Assembly: GCA_934456315.1 (NCBI GenBank)
Contig: CAKSHG010000110.1
Span: 1-6,977 of the forward strand
From: an uncultured Oscillospiraceae bacterium
GTDB taxonomy: Bacteria > Bacillota > Clostridia > Oscillospirales > Ruminococcaceae
Length of the DNA stretch: 6,977 nucleotides
Direction: 5' to 3'
Shown here: piece by piece, positions 6,812-6,977 of the stretch
Numbering within the stretch: the first letter of the stretch is position 1
Layout of the letters: each line of letters opens with the position of its first letter
Program-made: the position numbers and the translations under genes
The notes under the pieces: model-generated
The model's input: only the letters and a program-made list of their open reading frames with translations
What the model was told of the DNA's origin: nothing
The model's database searches: none

Positions 6812-6824
6812 TAATGCATATGGG

Positions 6825-6858
6825 ATCCCGGGCAGTTTTGCCCGGGATTTCAGTTTAT
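6825..6858 (+). terminator. Intrinsic terminator after the P-type ATPase gene
   Basis: ATCCCGGGCA (6825-6834) and TGCCCGGGAT (6839-6848) form a perfect 10-base-pair, GC-rich stem with a GTTT loop. TTT follows, then CAGTTT. It starts 13 bases after the stop codon and should end the two-gene operon. Confidence 0.85.
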
Positions 6859-6860
6859 CG

Positions 6861-6894
6861 AAAAAGTATCTTTTTGCCCGCGGAGCGGGCTTTT
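6861..6894. terminator. Second hairpin with T-tail, possibly bidirectional
   Basis: GCCCGC (6876-6881) and GCGGGC (6885-6890) form a six-pair stem with a GGA loop, followed by TTTT (6891-6894). Upstream, AAAAAG (6861-6866) and CTTTTT (6870-6875) can form their own hairpin, or the A-run can serve as the T-run on the opposite strand. This could back up the first terminator or end a convergent gene beyond the window. Confidence 0.6.
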
Positions 6895-6902
6895 GAAATA
6901 TG

Positions 6903-6933
6903 TTTTTTGCCACGGGTTTCCCGGGGCAAAAAA
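6903..6933. repeat. Long inverted repeat TTTTTTGCC...GGCAAAAAA
   Basis: TTTTTTGCC (6903-6911) pairs with GGCAAAAAA (6925-6933), and CGGG (6913-6916) pairs with CCCG (6920-6923) around a TTT loop, with one A/G mismatch: 13 pairs in all. The T-run is inside the 5' arm, so it is not a textbook terminator on either strand. The form suits a dispersed intergenic repeat or a protein-binding palindrome. Confidence 0.65.
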
Positions 6934-6977
6934 CACTTCTATCCGCGCAAGTGCCAAGGCTTCGCTGGCGACGACCT
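6934..6977. other. Possible start of an intergenic repeat, cut by the window end
   Basis: No gene is visible. GCCAAG (6953-6958) can pair with CTGGC (6965-6969) around GCTTCG. Being GC-rich, structured and directly after a long palindrome suggests a repeat unit that continues beyond the window. This cannot be decided from one copy. Confidence 0.25.

Noticed and set aside
6728..6913. Minus-strand open frame of 61 codons over the ATPase end and terminators
   Set aside because: It crosses two strong hairpins and the known gene end, so it is a chance frame; it could be part of repeat DNA but not a supported gene.
1..6977. CRISPR array, tRNA, rRNA, insertion sequence or phage elements
   Set aside because: No regularly spaced repeats, tRNA-like cloverleaf, transposase motifs or terminal inverted repeats around a gene were seen.

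Overview
The window reads as a stretch of a Gram-positive Firmicutes chromosome, most likely a gut or rumen Clostridia member of the Ruminococcus/Oscillospiraceae type. This is inferred from short lipoprotein signal peptides, strong AGGAGG ribosome binding sites, a consensus SigA promoter, moderately high GC with frequent ATA isoleucine codons, and the gene families present. All six genes I accept lie on the + strand, tightly packed in two transcription units.

Unit 1 (about 113-4331) is an ABC importer of the iron-siderophore/heme/cobalamin class. It starts with a surface lipoprotein carrying two related beta-rich repeats (113-1051). Next come a lipid-anchored FecB/BtuF-type binding protein (1051-2190), a FecCD/BtuC-type permease (2216-3226) and a FecE/BtuD-type ATPase (3240-4331). 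The ATPase carries an unusual cysteine-rich C-terminal extension of about 120 residues. Genes 1 and 2 overlap and the other gaps are 25 and 13 bases, so this looks like one operon. A stem-loop followed by TTTT lies just upstream (59-86). The substrate cannot be read from sequence; iron chelate or heme is favoured over cobalamin because of the next unit.

Unit 2 (about 4375-6858) has its own near-perfect promoter (TTGACT, 17 bases, TATAAT). It encodes an 89-residue protein with one glycine-rich membrane helix (4455-4724), then, with a one-base overlap, a 695-residue P1B-type metal ATPase (4724-6811). The ATPase has a YSC motif in its metal-binding helix, a divergent N-terminal HMA-like domain without CxxC, and a reduced N-terminal membrane region. 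A small membrane protein paired with this ATPase type matches the FezA/FezB pair known to be needed for ferrosomes, the membrane-bound iron-phosphate storage organelles described in Clostridioides difficile and in Desulfovibrio. I regard a ferrosome-like iron storage locus as the most interesting hypothesis for the window.

Read together, unit 1 could bring chelated iron or heme into the cell and unit 2 could move iron into an internal compartment. After the ATPase stop, 6812-6977 holds no credible gene. It contains a strong terminator, a second terminator-like hairpin and a long T/A-flanked inverted repeat that runs into what may be a dispersed intergenic repeat cut off by the window end.
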